The notes below the pieces were generated by a model. That model worked only from the letters and a program-made list of their open reading frames with translations, was not told where the DNA came from and did no database searches. Position numbers and translations under genes: made by a program. A stretch of 64,000 nucleotides of DNA from Pacificispira sp002696645 (lineage in GTDB: Bacteria; Pseudomonadota; Alphaproteobacteria; UBA8366; Aestuariispiraceae), in contig NZ_JBLZHU010000004.1 in assembly GCF_048892425.1 (NCBI RefSeq), forward strand, positions 310,001 through 374,000, given 5' to 3'. Shown here in pieces: positions 44,192 through 52,789 of the stretch. Numbering within the stretch: position 1 is the stretch's first letter; every line of letters starts with the position of its first letter.

Positions 44192-44578
44192 TCAAATGGC
44201 GAAATACCCAATGATCCATGTTACCAATGTCAGGCACGCCGCCACGATGGGCACCGCATGTCCTGTCCTTTGGGCCACATCCAGATCAAATCCATGGCCT
44301 GTATCCCAGACCAGATGTCGAACACCATTTGCAAGATGATAAAACAAGGCAAAGGTCCAGCCGAACAAGAACAGTCGACCAAAGAAGCTGCCCATAACGG
44401 CTTGCGCACTCCCGAAGGCTTCAGGCCCTGTCGCCAGCGCCACCAGCCACCAGACCAAAAGCAACGTCCCAACCCCCAGCGCAATACCCGTCGCGCGATG
44501 AAGGATGGAATAGGCCATGGTCCACTGCCAACGATAAATCTGCAAATGCGGAGATAGCGGTCGATTTTCCGTCGTCAT
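44192..44578 (-). CDS. sdhC: Succinate dehydrogenase cytochrome b556 subunit
   Basis: About 128 residues from ATG 44578, which has AAAGGT upstream; the longer frame to 44623 lacks support. RPLSPHLQIYRW and SILHRATGIALGVG form the conserved quinone-side opening, and the heme-ligand region is YHLANGVRHLVWDTGHG. Three membrane helices fit the pattern. It is the first gene of the operon, and a TTGACA at 44644-44649 on the minus strand can be its -35. Confidence 0.95.
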   Translation of the reverse strand: MTTENRPLSPHLQIYRWQWTMAYSILHRATGIALGVGTLLLVWWLVALATGPEAFGSAQAVMGSFFGRLFLFGWTFALFYHLANGVRHLVWDTGHGFDLDVAQRTGHAVPIVAACLTLVTWIIGYFAI

Positions 44579-44621
44579 GCTTTGATACCTTTTTTGACTA
44601 CTCGCCTCAGCGGCTGCGCAC

Positions 44622-44649
44622 ACAGTAAGGTCTCAGCCCGAACTGTCAA
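44622..44649 (-). promoter_or_regulatory. Possible sdhCDAB promoter
   Basis: On the minus strand a perfect TTGACA (44649-44644) is followed after 16 bases by TACTGT (44627-44622), which matches only three of six -10 positions. It is correctly placed about 45 bp before sdhC. Only the -35 is convincing. Confidence 0.35.
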
Positions 44650-44768
44650 AATGTTTTGCATTGCAGCAGGATTACGGCACTTCAAATAGACCCGGCGCCA
44701 TACAGAAAATCCAAACAAAACAGGCGGTTAAAAAACCGCATTAAACAATTGTGGATAAGTCTGTGAGT

Positions 44769-44790
44769 AAATTGTTATTAAATTGTTATT
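44769..44790. repeat. Tandem 11-bp AT-rich repeat beside a DnaA-box-like site
   Basis: AAATTGTTATT occurs twice head to tail at 44769-44779 and 44780-44790, with ATTGTTATT again at 44822-44830. The perfect DnaA-box sequence TGTGGATAA (complement of TTATCCACA) stands at 44750-44758. The whole stretch 44740-44880 is AT-rich and gene-free. It could bind a regulator once per helical turn upstream of sdhC or of the structured region. No cluster of further DnaA boxes was found, so an origin is not claimed. Confidence 0.55.
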
Positions 44791-45119
44791 AAGTATAAAT
44801 ACACTCAACAACTTTTTTTACATTGTTATTACTTTTTTGTAGACTTCGTTGTAATGCGAACGCAAGATTTTATCAACGCGGTTGTTGTGACTTCAGTCTT
44901 TAATTTTTGTTCTTGTTACTGAACTTCTGGTTCAGTGAGAGCATAGATAAAGAGATGGAGGGGTGGCTCAAGGCCCTTTGGGATTTTGACCACAACAACG
45001 CCAGACGGTTCGAAACATCATTCTCGCGGATGGCGTTTCATGAAGGGCCGAATGGGGTGACTGTCGGCTGGACGGGCTTGCGATGTTTTGGGCAACCGGG
45101 ACATTCTTGCATCCGGAAA

Positions 45120-45560
45120 GATCGGTGGTCTCTGTGACAGATACCCGCGCGGGCGACGCATCTCCCCCTTGGGAAACGCGACCGGCGTGGCGGCGAGTAG
45201 AATGACCCGAAGACCAGGTGCTTTGCCAGGGTGACCAGGACATCGGATCGGACCAAAAGCCGCACTGGATCGTCATTGATGTTCACGACACTGCGCTGAC
45301 GCGTGGGAGGCCTCGCTCTCCGGAGGCTCCGTGAAGCCGCTACGGCTTTGGCTGTGGCAGCATCGTCACCGGGACGACGCCAGACGTCCTGACTGTCGAT
45401 TCGGAGCCTCGCGCGCGTCCTTCAAGCCGCCGCATTCAGGTGAAAACCTCACCAGGATCGGCTAATCGAGGGTGAGACACACCACCCGGTGTGCTTCCCT
45501 CGACCAAGGGGCTTGAGAACAAATCGGGCGTTCGATCCACAGGGTCGAACGCCCGTTTTC
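45120..45560 (+). ncRNA. Candidate structured RNA of unknown class
   Basis: The stretch between sdhC and the binding-protein gene is free of convincing genes and dense in complementary segments. A hairpin with one mismatch lies at 45127-45145; AAGCCG/CGGCTT (45334-45348) and GGACG/CGTCC (45372-45389) are enclosed by a perfect 9-bp helix GAGGCTCCG (45323-45331) with CGGAGCCTC (45402-45410); AGGT-GAAA-ACCT (45438-45449) has a GNRA loop; TCGAGGG/CCCTCGA (45466-45472, 45497-45503) encloses CACACC/GGTGTG; and a terminator closes the region. I find none of the conserved motifs of RNase P RNA, tmRNA, 4.5S or 6S RNA. The 5-prime end is not defined. Confidence 0.5.
45525..45560 (+). terminator. Rho-independent terminator of the structured region
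   Basis: CGGGCGTTCGA at 45525-45535 pairs perfectly with TCGAACGCCCG at 45545-45555 across a nine-base loop, followed by TTTTCTG. It faces the plus strand and has no plus-strand protein gene before it within about 1 kb, so it should end a non-coding transcript. Confidence 0.88.
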
Positions 45561-45680
45561 TGTTCGCCGGATTCGCTGCTAACGATATTGTGAACACCAA
45601 ATAATTGCGGCTTTCACAGTAGTTGTTATCGTTAACGAAGTTGATTAAAGTCTCTGTTCAAAAACATTACAAATGCGCGG

Positions 45681-45694
45681 TTTTTGCGCAAAAA
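45681..45694. promoter_or_regulatory. Perfect 14-base palindrome before the binding-protein gene
   Basis: TTTTTGCGCAAAAA reads the same on both strands and sits just upstream of the G-rich Shine-Dalgarno and ATG 45709. A second palindrome TCGTTAACGA lies near 45629-45638. They may be operators or, as RNA, a small hairpin near the start. Function is inferred from position only. Confidence 0.4.
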
Positions 45695-45708
45695 ACTGTG
45701 GGGGGTTT

Positions 45709-46740
45709 ATGCCAGTCTGGCGCTTTAGCAGTATCATCGGCATTCTTTTTGCCCTTTCATTTGGTACTCAAGCTTCGGCCAACACACTGGAAACAGTTCA
45801 AGACAGGGGTCTGTTGCGCTGTGGCGTCGTCAACAGTGGGGTTGGGCTTTCAGAGATCGACCTGCAAGGGCACTGGCAAGGATTTTTCCCGGATTTCTGT
45901 CGATTCATGGCAGCTGCTATTCTGGGGAATGCCGATGCTGTCGAATATATTGAGGTTAACTACGTAACGCGGTTCGAGGCCCTTAATGCGGATGCGTTCG
46001 ATGTCCTTATGGCCAATACGACCTGGACCGCCGGACGGGATATCGACCTGAAACTGGCCTTCACACATCCCCTGTTTTATGACGGCCAGGGCTTTCTTGC
46101 TCATCGATCCGTCGGCTTAGACTCTGTTGCGGATCTTATTGGCGATAAAACCTATTCCGTCTGTGTCAGCGATGGAACGACCACCATTGAAAATCTGCGT
46201 GATCTAGTTGCCACGAACAATTTGAACCTGAAAATCATCACATTCCAGTCCGTCGAAGGTGTTTATGACGCTTTTTTTGCACGGGTATGCGATCTGATGA
46301 CACAAGACAGGGTGGCGCTGGTGTCACAGCGCTTGAACCGGGCTGCTGATCCCTCCAGTTTTGTCCTTTTCCATGACATCATTTCTAAAGAACCTCTGGG
46401 ACCCGCCGTTCGGGAAAATGATCCACAATGGTATGACATCGTGCAATGGACGATTTATGCCACCATGATGGCGGAAGAAAATGGCATCACGCAGCAAAAC
46501 GTCGATACTTTTCTGAATTCCGCGGAACCGGAAATTCAGCGCCTTCTGGGTGTTGTGCCTGATATCGGCGACTCACTGGGTCTGCCCCGGGATTGGGCCT
46601 ATCAGGGATTGAAACAGGTTGGCTCTTACAGCGAGATTTATGATCGCACATTAGGCAAAAACTCTTCCATGGGGCTTGAAAGAGGTTTAAATGCCCTTTG
46701 GTCAGATGGTGGTCTTTTATACACGCCACCACTGCGCTAA
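45709..46740 (+). CDS. Periplasmic amino-acid-type solute-binding protein
   Basis: About 343 residues from ATG 45709, with GTGGGGGG directly upstream; ATG 45673 has no such site. The signal peptide is PVWRFSSIIGILFALSF ending ASA near residue 24. The mature protein has TVQDRGLLRCGVV, GHWQGFFPDFCRFMAAAI, DVLMANTTWTAGRD and DKTYSVCVSDGTTT, the glutamate/aspartate-type binding-protein pattern. No permease or ATPase gene is adjacent; a membrane histidine kinase gene follows 214 bp later. It may present a ligand to that kinase instead of, or besides, a distant importer. Confidence 0.9.
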   Translation: MPVWRFSSIIGILFALSFGTQASANTLETVQDRGLLRCGVVNSGVGLSEIDLQGHWQGFFPDFCRFMAAAILGNADAVEYIEVNYVTRFEALNADAFDVLMANTTWTAGRDIDLKLAFTHPLFYDGQGFLAHRSVGLDSVADLIGDKTYSVCVSDGTTTIENLRDLVATNNLNLKIITFQSVEGVYDAFFARVCDLMTQDRVALVSQRLNRAADPSSFVLFHDIISKEPLGPAVRENDPQWYDIVQWTIYATMMAEENGITQQNVDTFLNSAEPEIQRLLGVVPDIGDSLGLPRDWAYQGLKQVGSYSEIYDRTLGKNSSMGLERGLNALWSDGGLLYTPPLR

Positions 46741-46954
46741 AGTTGGACAAATTGGCTCCATACTGCGCATTATTGTACTTTGGCGCAGGGAACAAAGAAA
46801 GAGATTGAATGCTGTGCGGGGGGGCGTTGACACGCGGGGAACGCGCGAATTTGTTCAATGCTCAGTTTTCTGTGAACCCTTTACTGTTTTCTGACTTCCC
46901 TATTTCAATGGAAATGTATTCCAGCCTTCGCGCTTGTTTTGAAAGCCGATAGAA

Positions 46955-48892
46955 ATGCGGTGGTCCCTGATTTCAGTTCGCCTGGTCATCGCCATATCCC
47001 TTTTTGGATTGGTGACATGCGGGGCTTTGCTGACGGCAGTGCTCAGTTTTGATGACATGCGGCGCGGCTATGACCACATCGCAACGACAACCGTCCCGGA
47101 ACTGATTGCAGCGTCCCGTATTGGCCAGACAGCGCAGGCCATCGCATCCACGGCACCCGCGCTCAGTTCCGTTGAAACCCATCTGCGCAAAGAGGCGGTA
47201 AATCATCGCATCACCGACCAGATCAAACTTCTGGACGCCTATTTGAACGATTTACAGAATCTGGTTGGGGTATCAGAAACGGCCGCCAAGTTGATTGATC
47301 GTATCCGACAAAGCCGTGATGCGCTGGTGCAAAACCTGGAAACACTGGATAAAACAGTCAGTGAACGCATAACGGTTGAAGGCAGATTGATCGAAACCTA
47401 TGCCACCGCGCGGTCCATCATGGACCGCCTGCAAGAGGCGCAGGATGACGCGATCTTAGCGATGGGTTCAATTGATCTGCATGCTGAATTGCCCGGGAAC
47501 GGTACATTGCACCAGAAATGGTACCGACCAATGGAAGCAGCACTGATCAATGTCCTGGCCGTTCGCACCTTTGATTCTGATGTCCTTGTGGAACAGGCAA
47601 ACGACAGGGCCGCCGGTTTTCTGGCAACCGCCCAAAACGCATCGGTGGTATTCGAACCTTATCTGACAAAGGATATGATTGAGAGACTGCGGGGCTTAGA
47701 AGGCGAGGCACGGTGGCTGATTGAAGGGGATAGGGGGATCTTTGGTCTGGTCCGCAAACGGCTGGAATTGTTAACCAATCTCAAAGGATTGCTGAATTCA
47801 AACATATTCCTTGCCAACCGGTTTGTCGGTTCTGTTGCAGACCTGACCTTAGTGTTGCGTGAAGATACGCTTAAAAGCTCTCTGGCATTCAAGGAAATCG
47901 CTTATTCAAAATGGCTGATTTTACTTGGCGTGATGGGGGGAAGCATTGCGGCTGTCCTTATCCTGTCGCTCTATGTGCGCAAACGTATTGTGCGGCGCCT
48001 GAACGCACTGCGAGATTCTCTGATCGCCCGGGTCAGCGGACAATCCGTGCCAATCCCTGTGGATGGTCAGGATGAAATCGCTGATATTGGACAGGCCGCC
48101 GCTTACTTCGCCGAAGCGGTCGCAGAGCGAGAGCAAAGCCTGTATCGATCAAAGGAAGAAGCAGAGCACCTCGCCCGGGAAGCGGAGGCCGCCAATCGCG
48201 CAAAATCCGTATTTCTGGCAAATATGAGCCACGAATTGCGCACCCCCCTGAATGCCATCATCGGGTTTTCAGAACTGATTGGCAGCGGCCAGATTAAACA
48301 GAACCGCAATCAGGAATATGCAATGGATATCAATGACAGCGGTCGCCACCTGCTGGAACTGATCAATCAATTGCTGGACTATTCCAAAATCGAAGCAGGC
48401 GAACGTGATCTAGCCATGCGGGCGATCAATGCGTCAGAAGAACTGACATCGCTGGAAAAACTGATTCACCAACCCTTGGAGCGCCGGAATCTGACAATTG
48501 CCAATATGCTGGATCCAGACCTGATGGTTTGGGCTGATCGCACTGCCTTCAGGCAGGTCCTGCTGAATCTATTGACCAATTCCTGTAAATTCGCCTACGA
48601 ACATTCCACAATCACCGTTAGCGCCACCACGGAAAATGGCATGGTCGCCATTGAAATTGCTGATCGTGGAATTGGCATTGGTGAAACCCACCTAGCCAGG
48701 GTCATGCAACCTTTTCATCAAGAGACGGAAACCTATATTCGCCCGTCGGGCGGCACAGGTCTGGGTCTGGCAATCGTCGAATCTCTGGTTCAGATGCATG
48801 GTGGCGTCGTGACGTTGACCAGCGAGAAAGGGATTGGCACATCGGTTACGGTACAGTTCCAATTGGCGCAAACCGATATACCACCAGCCTAA
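46955..48892 (+). CDS. Membrane sensor histidine kinase
   Basis: A 645-residue hybrid-free sensor kinase. An N-terminal helix (RLVIAISLFGLVTCGALL) and a second near 320-340 flank a helical periplasmic domain of about 290 residues with many Leu/Glu heptads, followed by a HAMP-like segment (RIVRRLNALRDSL), a coiled coil, the H-box with His426 in MSHELRTPLNAIIGFSEL, and an ATPase domain with NLLTNSCKF, DRGIGIG and GGTGLGLAIVESL. The long helical sensor recalls TorS-type kinases that work with a binding protein (family knowledge). No response regulator gene is next to it. Confidence 0.93.
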   Translation: MRWSLISVRLVIAISLFGLVTCGALLTAVLSFDDMRRGYDHIATTTVPELIAASRIGQTAQAIASTAPALSSVETHLRKEAVNHRITDQIKLLDAYLNDLQNLVGVSETAAKLIDRIRQSRDALVQNLETLDKTVSERITVEGRLIETYATARSIMDRLQEAQDDAILAMGSIDLHAELPGNGTLHQKWYRPMEAALINVLAVRTFDSDVLVEQANDRAAGFLATAQNASVVFEPYLTKDMIERLRGLEGEARWLIEGDRGIFGLVRKRLELLTNLKGLLNSNIFLANRFVGSVADLTLVLREDTLKSSLAFKEIAYSKWLILLGVMGGSIAAVLILSLYVRKRIVRRLNALRDSLIARVSGQSVPIPVDGQDEIADIGQAAAYFAEAVAEREQSLYRSKEEAEHLAREAEAANRAKSVFLANMSHELRTPLNAIIGFSELIGSGQIKQNRNQEYAMDINDSGRHLLELINQLLDYSKIEAGERDLAMRAINASEELTSLEKLIHQPLERRNLTIANMLDPDLMVWADRTAFRQVLLNLLTNSCKFAYEHSTITVSATTENGMVAIEIADRGIGIGETHLARVMQPFHQETETYIRPSGGTGLGLAIVESLVQMHGGVVTLTSEKGIGTSVTVQFQLAQTDIPPA

Positions 48893-48991
48893 AGCATCAT
48901 GTGCTCGCAAACGCTCACACATAATGCTCTAACCATTTGTGTTTTCAGCAAATACGTCGTCGCACACAGATCCGTTCGCGCAGGTTTTTCT

Positions 48992-49912
48992 CTAACCAAC
49001 TCTACCCATCTCCGCGCGGATTGCACACCACAGACCCACCAGGATTGGAACGCCGCCCAAAAGGGTCATTGCCGGGATTGCTTCGTTAAAATAGACCAAT
49101 CCCAGAAAGCCGCCGATGATCGGCTCCCCCAACAGGCAAATCGCTACAAAAATGGGGGAAACCCGACCCAGGGAATGATTGTACGATGTGTGACCGATCA
49201 CCTGGCTGACAAGGCCTAATGCCAAAATCGCCAACCATGCCTGTTGCCCCAGACCGGACACCGAAACGCCCATAACCAGGCCTGCGATGATCAGCGTGAC
49301 AGCGGCACTGCCATAACACAGCGTCACGTACTGACTGGTTTCCAGATACTGACGGACATGTTTTCCAATCATCAGATAGCCCGCCATGGCCATGCCCCCC
49401 AGCGTGGCAAGGCACAGACCGACAGGATCCCCTTGTGGATTTCTAAGCCCGTCCCACCCGATCAGGGTCAATCCTACAAGGCATAACAGAATCCCGATCA
49501 GCACCCCGTTTGGCGGTCGCCCGCGACCAAGTGCTGTTTCAGCCACGACCACCCAAATCGGTGACAGGCTGACCAACAAAGCGCTTTCAGCAATAGTCAG
49601 GCGTTGGACAGATTCAATCCAGCTTGCGAAATGCACGGCCAGAAACAGGCCGGACACTAAAGAAAAACCGATCAACACCAAGCCTGATGGCCGCACGGCA
49701 CGGACCGATCCACGCATTCCATACAAGGCAAAGGGCAGAAAAACCAATGTCGCAATTCCAACCCGCGCCGCGGCAATCAGCAAGGCCGGCGCATCCCCCG
49801 CCAATCGCACAAAGATAACACCGTGACTGACTGCCGCCAGTCCGATCAGCGCAACCAGCACCATCATGCCACGATGGGGCTGAAGCATCGGGCTGTTAAC
49901 CGGGCCTGTCAT
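48992..49912 (-). CDS. EamA/DMT-family transporter
   Basis: A 306-residue membrane protein with about ten helices in two EamA repeats (the first ends near LCLVGLTLIGWDG and the second covers LATLGGMAMAGYLM to the end). The conserved late YNHSLGRVSPIFVAICLLGEPIIGG is typical of EamA permeases that export amino acids or metabolites. The substrate cannot be read. It lies 9 bp after the 3-hydroxyacyl-CoA dehydrogenase gene and may be co-transcribed with it. Confidence 0.9.
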   Translation of the reverse strand: MTGPVNSPMLQPHRGMMVLVALIGLAAVSHGVIFVRLAGDAPALLIAAARVGIATLVFLPFALYGMRGSVRAVRPSGLVLIGFSLVSGLFLAVHFASWIESVQRLTIAESALLVSLSPIWVVVAETALGRGRPPNGVLIGILLCLVGLTLIGWDGLRNPQGDPVGLCLATLGGMAMAGYLMIGKHVRQYLETSQYVTLCYGSAAVTLIIAGLVMGVSVSGLGQQAWLAILALGLVSQVIGHTSYNHSLGRVSPIFVAICLLGEPIIGGFLGLVYFNEAIPAMTLLGGVPILVGLWCAIRAEMGRVG

Positions 49913-49921
49913 TTGTCAGGG

Positions 49922-50794
49922 TCAACGTGTCGGGCGGGGAATATCTTCCGCATAATCATAGAAACCCCGCCCGGTTTTGACACCCAACCAGCCCGCCTCG
50001 ACATATTTGACCAACAGGGGACAGGGGCGGTACTTCGCATCCGCCAGATCCGCATGCAACACGGACAGGATCGCAAAACACGTATCCAATCCGATGAAAT
50101 CAGCAAGCTCCAATGGCCCAAGGGGATGGCGCGTCCCCAGCTTCATGGCGGTATCAATGGCGGTTACACTGCCTACCCCCTCATACAGCGTGTAAATCGC
50201 CTCATTGATCATCGGCAGTAAAATACGGTTGACGATAAAGCCTGGAAAATCCTCTGATACGGCAACAGTTTTGCCCAAGGCCTCTGCATAGGATTTAAAC
50301 TTTTCAAAAGTTTCATCTTTTGTCGCCAGTCCCCGCACCAGTTCCACCAGCGGCACTGATGGAACTGGATTCATGAAATGACAGCCGCAGAAGCGATCCG
50401 GGCGGTCCGTAATTGCCGCCAACCGCGTGATGGAAATCGAAGACGTATTGGTCGCCAGATAGGCCTGATCACTCATTGCCGCCGTCGCGGATTTCAGGAT
50501 ATCGCGTTTGACCTCTTCATTCTCTGTGGCGGATTCAATCACCATTTCGCAATCAGACAGCATCCCATAGTCTGTGCCAGTCTGAATAAGCGCAAGGGCC
50601 GGGGCGATTTCCGCCGCATCAATCAGGCCACGCCGTGCCTGTTTGTCCATGGACTCCTTGATTTTCTCCAGTGCGATGGACAATGCATCCTGTGAAATGT
50701 CCAATAAGCGCACTTTTGCACCGGCTAAGGCAGAGACATGGGCGATCCCATGACCCATCTGACCTGCACCGATGACGCCGATGGTCTTAAACAT
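49922..50794 (-). CDS. 3-hydroxybutyryl-CoA dehydrogenase
   Basis: A 290-residue NAD(P)-dependent 3-hydroxyacyl-CoA dehydrogenase of the single-domain HbdA/PaaH type. The Rossmann motif is GVIGAGQMGHGIAHV, the catalytic region is CHFMNPVPSVPLVELV, and the C-terminal domain has FPGFIVNRILLPMINEAIYTL, and HPLGPLELADFIGLD. It oxidises 3-hydroxybutyryl-CoA or runs the reverse reaction in butanoate or PHB-related metabolism. It starts an operon-like pair with the EamA gene. Confidence 0.95.
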   Translation of the reverse strand: MFKTIGVIGAGQMGHGIAHVSALAGAKVRLLDISQDALSIALEKIKESMDKQARRGLIDAAEIAPALALIQTGTDYGMLSDCEMVIESATENEEVKRDILKSATAAMSDQAYLATNTSSISITRLAAITDRPDRFCGCHFMNPVPSVPLVELVRGLATKDETFEKFKSYAEALGKTVAVSEDFPGFIVNRILLPMINEAIYTLYEGVGSVTAIDTAMKLGTRHPLGPLELADFIGLDTCFAILSVLHADLADAKYRPCPLLVKYVEAGWLGVKTGRGFYDYAEDIPRPTR

Positions 50795-50892
50795 CGCCGT
50801 CTCCTTTCCCGCATGGCTGGCCGCCCCTCGTTTCGGGGGCGGTCCTTATGTTGCAGTGCAACTTTGAGCCGGACAGCTGCATTATGCAAGTG

Positions 50893-51690
50893 TCATAGTG
50901 TAAACAACCGTCCCCATTGCGCCAATTGATCCTGAATACCGGCAAGCCTCAGGCTGTGCCAGGCAAGAACTTGATTGGATGATAGGACGGGTTTGCCCAA
51001 TTCCGCTTCCAGCGACGCAATAGCATCGGCCAATCGAACGCTGGTGCAGGAGACAAAAACGCAATCGACATCGTCGCGCTTGCCTAAAGCCAAGACGGCC
51101 CGGCGCAGACTGTCTGTCGTGATGCAGGCTACGATATTGTCATCGGGTTCATTGAAGGACCCGAAGACAGGAACTGTGTAGCCCCGTGCCTCTATATATC
51201 CACGCACAAGCTCGTTTACGTCACGCGTATAGGGGGTCAATACAGCAATTCGGCAGACATCCAACGAGTCGAATGCCGCAAAGGCAGCCGTTATTGGAGT
51301 ATTGGGTCGCGCTTCCGGACGACCCTTTTTGATTTGACCGAAGACCCGATCTTCACCCAACACGATGCTGGCCGACGTGCAGGCATAGGCCAGCACGTCC
51401 AAGTGCGCATCGGGCAAAATAAGTGCGGCCTGACTGGCGATGGTGTCTTCCATCGCAGCCAGGGTTGTCGGCGTTATGATGGCTGAACTAGCAATACGGG
51501 TGAAATGGACCGCCACGCCGGGCTGGGCAACCATCTCCCAGAATTCATGCTCTACGGTGTGATCGCTGGCCAGAACCACGGCGCCAATACGGGCGCGTGC
51601 AGCCAGACCGGCGCTCGCTTGAAAGGGAAAATCAATAAAGGACCTGTCTGGAGCATCCACCAGCGACTCATCCACCAGCGACTCGGGCAC
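50893..51690 (-). CDS. Asp/Glu racemase superfamily, maleate-isomerase-like
   Basis: A 265-residue protein with two reactive-type cysteines, in YACTSASIVLG and FVSCTSVRLADAI, in the positions used by maleate cis-trans isomerase and arylmalonate decarboxylase relatives. ITAAFAAFDSL and VLTPYTRDVNELV are typical of that branch. It would racemise, isomerise or decarboxylate a dicarboxylic acid. The GTG start at 51690 is supported by AAGGGGG upstream. Its first residues repeat ESLVD twice, caused by a 15-base tandem repeat (51661-51687 region). No neighbour shows which acid is used. Confidence 0.85.
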   Translation of the reverse strand: MPESLVDESLVDAPDRSFIDFPFQASAGLAARARIGAVVLASDHTVEHEFWEMVAQPGVAVHFTRIASSAIITPTTLAAMEDTIASQAALILPDAHLDVLAYACTSASIVLGEDRVFGQIKKGRPEARPNTPITAAFAAFDSLDVCRIAVLTPYTRDVNELVRGYIEARGYTVPVFGSFNEPDDNIVACITTDSLRRAVLALGKRDDVDCVFVSCTSVRLADAIASLEAELGKPVLSSNQVLAWHSLRLAGIQDQLAQWGRLFTL

Positions 51691-51734
51691 CCTACACCCC
51701 CTTCCCCACGGACTGGATCAACGATCCACTGCCG

Positions 51735-52046
51735 CTATTGTTTGACCCGCGACGGGCGACGGGTCATGCCTTCAGGCACTTCTTCCGACTTACTATCGAT
51801 GAACACACGCTGCCAAACCATCGCCCCTTTGTCGGATTTCACCAGCATCCAAGTGCGCCCAAAGGCCGTATCGACCATTAATGTCCCAGGTTTGCCATCA
51901 ATAGTCGTCGGCATGGTCAAATACCGACCAGGCGCGGTCAAAGACGCCCCGTCGTCCGATGATTGCGCCACAGCAATCCCTGAAAAGGTTAAGGACCCAA
52001 CCAATAAACCTGTCACCAAGGCAGCAGTTTTCAAAAAGCGCATCAT
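51735..52046 (-). CDS. Small secreted protein, unknown
   Basis: About 103 residues from ATG 52046 or 52043, with GGAGGG upstream. The start RFLKTAALVTGLLVGSLTFSGIAVA is a clear signal peptide cleaved after AVA near residue 27. The mature part has APGRYLTMPTTIDGKPG and RTWMLVKSDKGAMVWQRVF, perhaps a small beta-domain. I recognise no family. It is 104 bp after the LysE gene and on the same strand. Confidence 0.7.
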   Translation of the reverse strand: MMRFLKTAALVTGLLVGSLTFSGIAVAQSSDDGASLTAPGRYLTMPTTIDGKPGTLMVDTAFGRTWMLVKSDKGAMVWQRVFIDSKSEEVPEGMTRRPSRVKQ

Positions 52047-52150
52047 TGTGAACATCCCTCCAAACAAGATCATTTCGCACCAACAATCCGATGCGCTATC
52101 GGCACTGTACAGCGCAGAACGCTTGGGGGGAAGCATCTATGCGAAGGTCT

Positions 52151-52786
52151 TTATACAGGACGGCGGGCCAGGGCCAACCCGATGCCCGTCGCCAATAATA
52201 AAGTCCCCGTGATGCGGGCGCGCAGCACGGCCCGTTTCGCATCCATCAGATAGGGTCGAATACGCCCGGACATCAGGGCATAACTACCGTCCAACAAAAT
52301 GGCCACGCCAATAAAGCTTGCCGTCATGATCACAACCTGTGGGGCTGGCGGCAATCCAGCGTCGATGAATTGCGGAAAGAAGGCGATGTAAAACACGATG
52401 GTTTTGGGATTGGTCAACCCGGTCAGGAAGCCATGTATGAACGTCCGCTTGAACGATTTCCGCCGGTTCGCCTTGGCATCCTGCAAAACCGCCGCTGAGG
52501 ATCGCCATTCCTTGATACCCAGGTAAATCAGATAGGCAGCACCCACCCATCGCACAATATCGAACAGTTCCGACATCAGCGTCAGGGCGGCGGTAAGACC
52601 GATCGCGCCCGCTATCAGTAATATCGCGGTCCCGAAATTCGCCCCCAGGCTGGTGCTGATACCATAGCGGGTACCATGCTTCAGGCTATTGGCAATAACC
52701 AGGGTCACGACGGGCCCAGGCATCAGAACCAGAAGTGCCGAAGCAAGCAGAAACGCACTGAACAATTCGATATTTAGGACTTCCAT
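52151..52786 (-). CDS. LysE/RhtB-family amino acid exporter
   Basis: A 211-residue protein with five to six membrane helices. LVLMPGPVVTLVIANSLKHGTRYGI and VGAAYLIYLGIKEWR, then FIHGFLTGLTNPKTIVFYIAFFPQF are LysE/RhtB marks. It exports an amino acid or a related amine. It begins 3 bp after the FAD oxidoreductase gene, so it is the third gene of the TPP enzyme/oxidoreductase/exporter unit and may protect against a substrate or product of that pathway. Confidence 0.93.
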   Translation of the reverse strand: MEVLNIELFSAFLLASALLVLMPGPVVTLVIANSLKHGTRYGISTSLGANFGTAILLIAGAIGLTAALTLMSELFDIVRWVGAAYLIYLGIKEWRSSAAVLQDAKANRRKSFKRTFIHGFLTGLTNPKTIVFYIAFFPQFIDAGLPPAPQVVIMTASFIGVAILLDGSYALMSGRIRPYLMDAKRAVLRARITGTLLLATGIGLALARRPV

Positions 52787-52789
52787 GAT

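Noticed and set aside
44740..44880. Chromosomal replication origin
   Set aside because: Only one perfect DnaA box is present and about half of a random hit is expected in a window this size. No dnaA, hemE or parAB lies nearby.
44907..45137. Plus-strand open frame of 76 codons upstream of the structured region
   Set aside because: No Shine-Dalgarno, no recognisable family, and it overlaps the start of the hairpin-rich region. Treated as a chance frame.
44968..45286. Minus-strand open frames over the structured region
   Set aside because: They overlap each other in different frames, have no initiation signals and encode Cys/His/Pro-rich strings typical of GC-rich non-coding DNA.
45120..45560. 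RNase P RNA, tmRNA, 4.5S or 6S RNA
   Set aside because: The GAGGAAAGTCC core of RNase P, tRNA-like ends and tag of tmRNA, and the GGAAGCAG loop of SRP RNA are absent. A GCTAACGAT resembling a tmRNA tag start at 45578 lies after the terminator and is chance.
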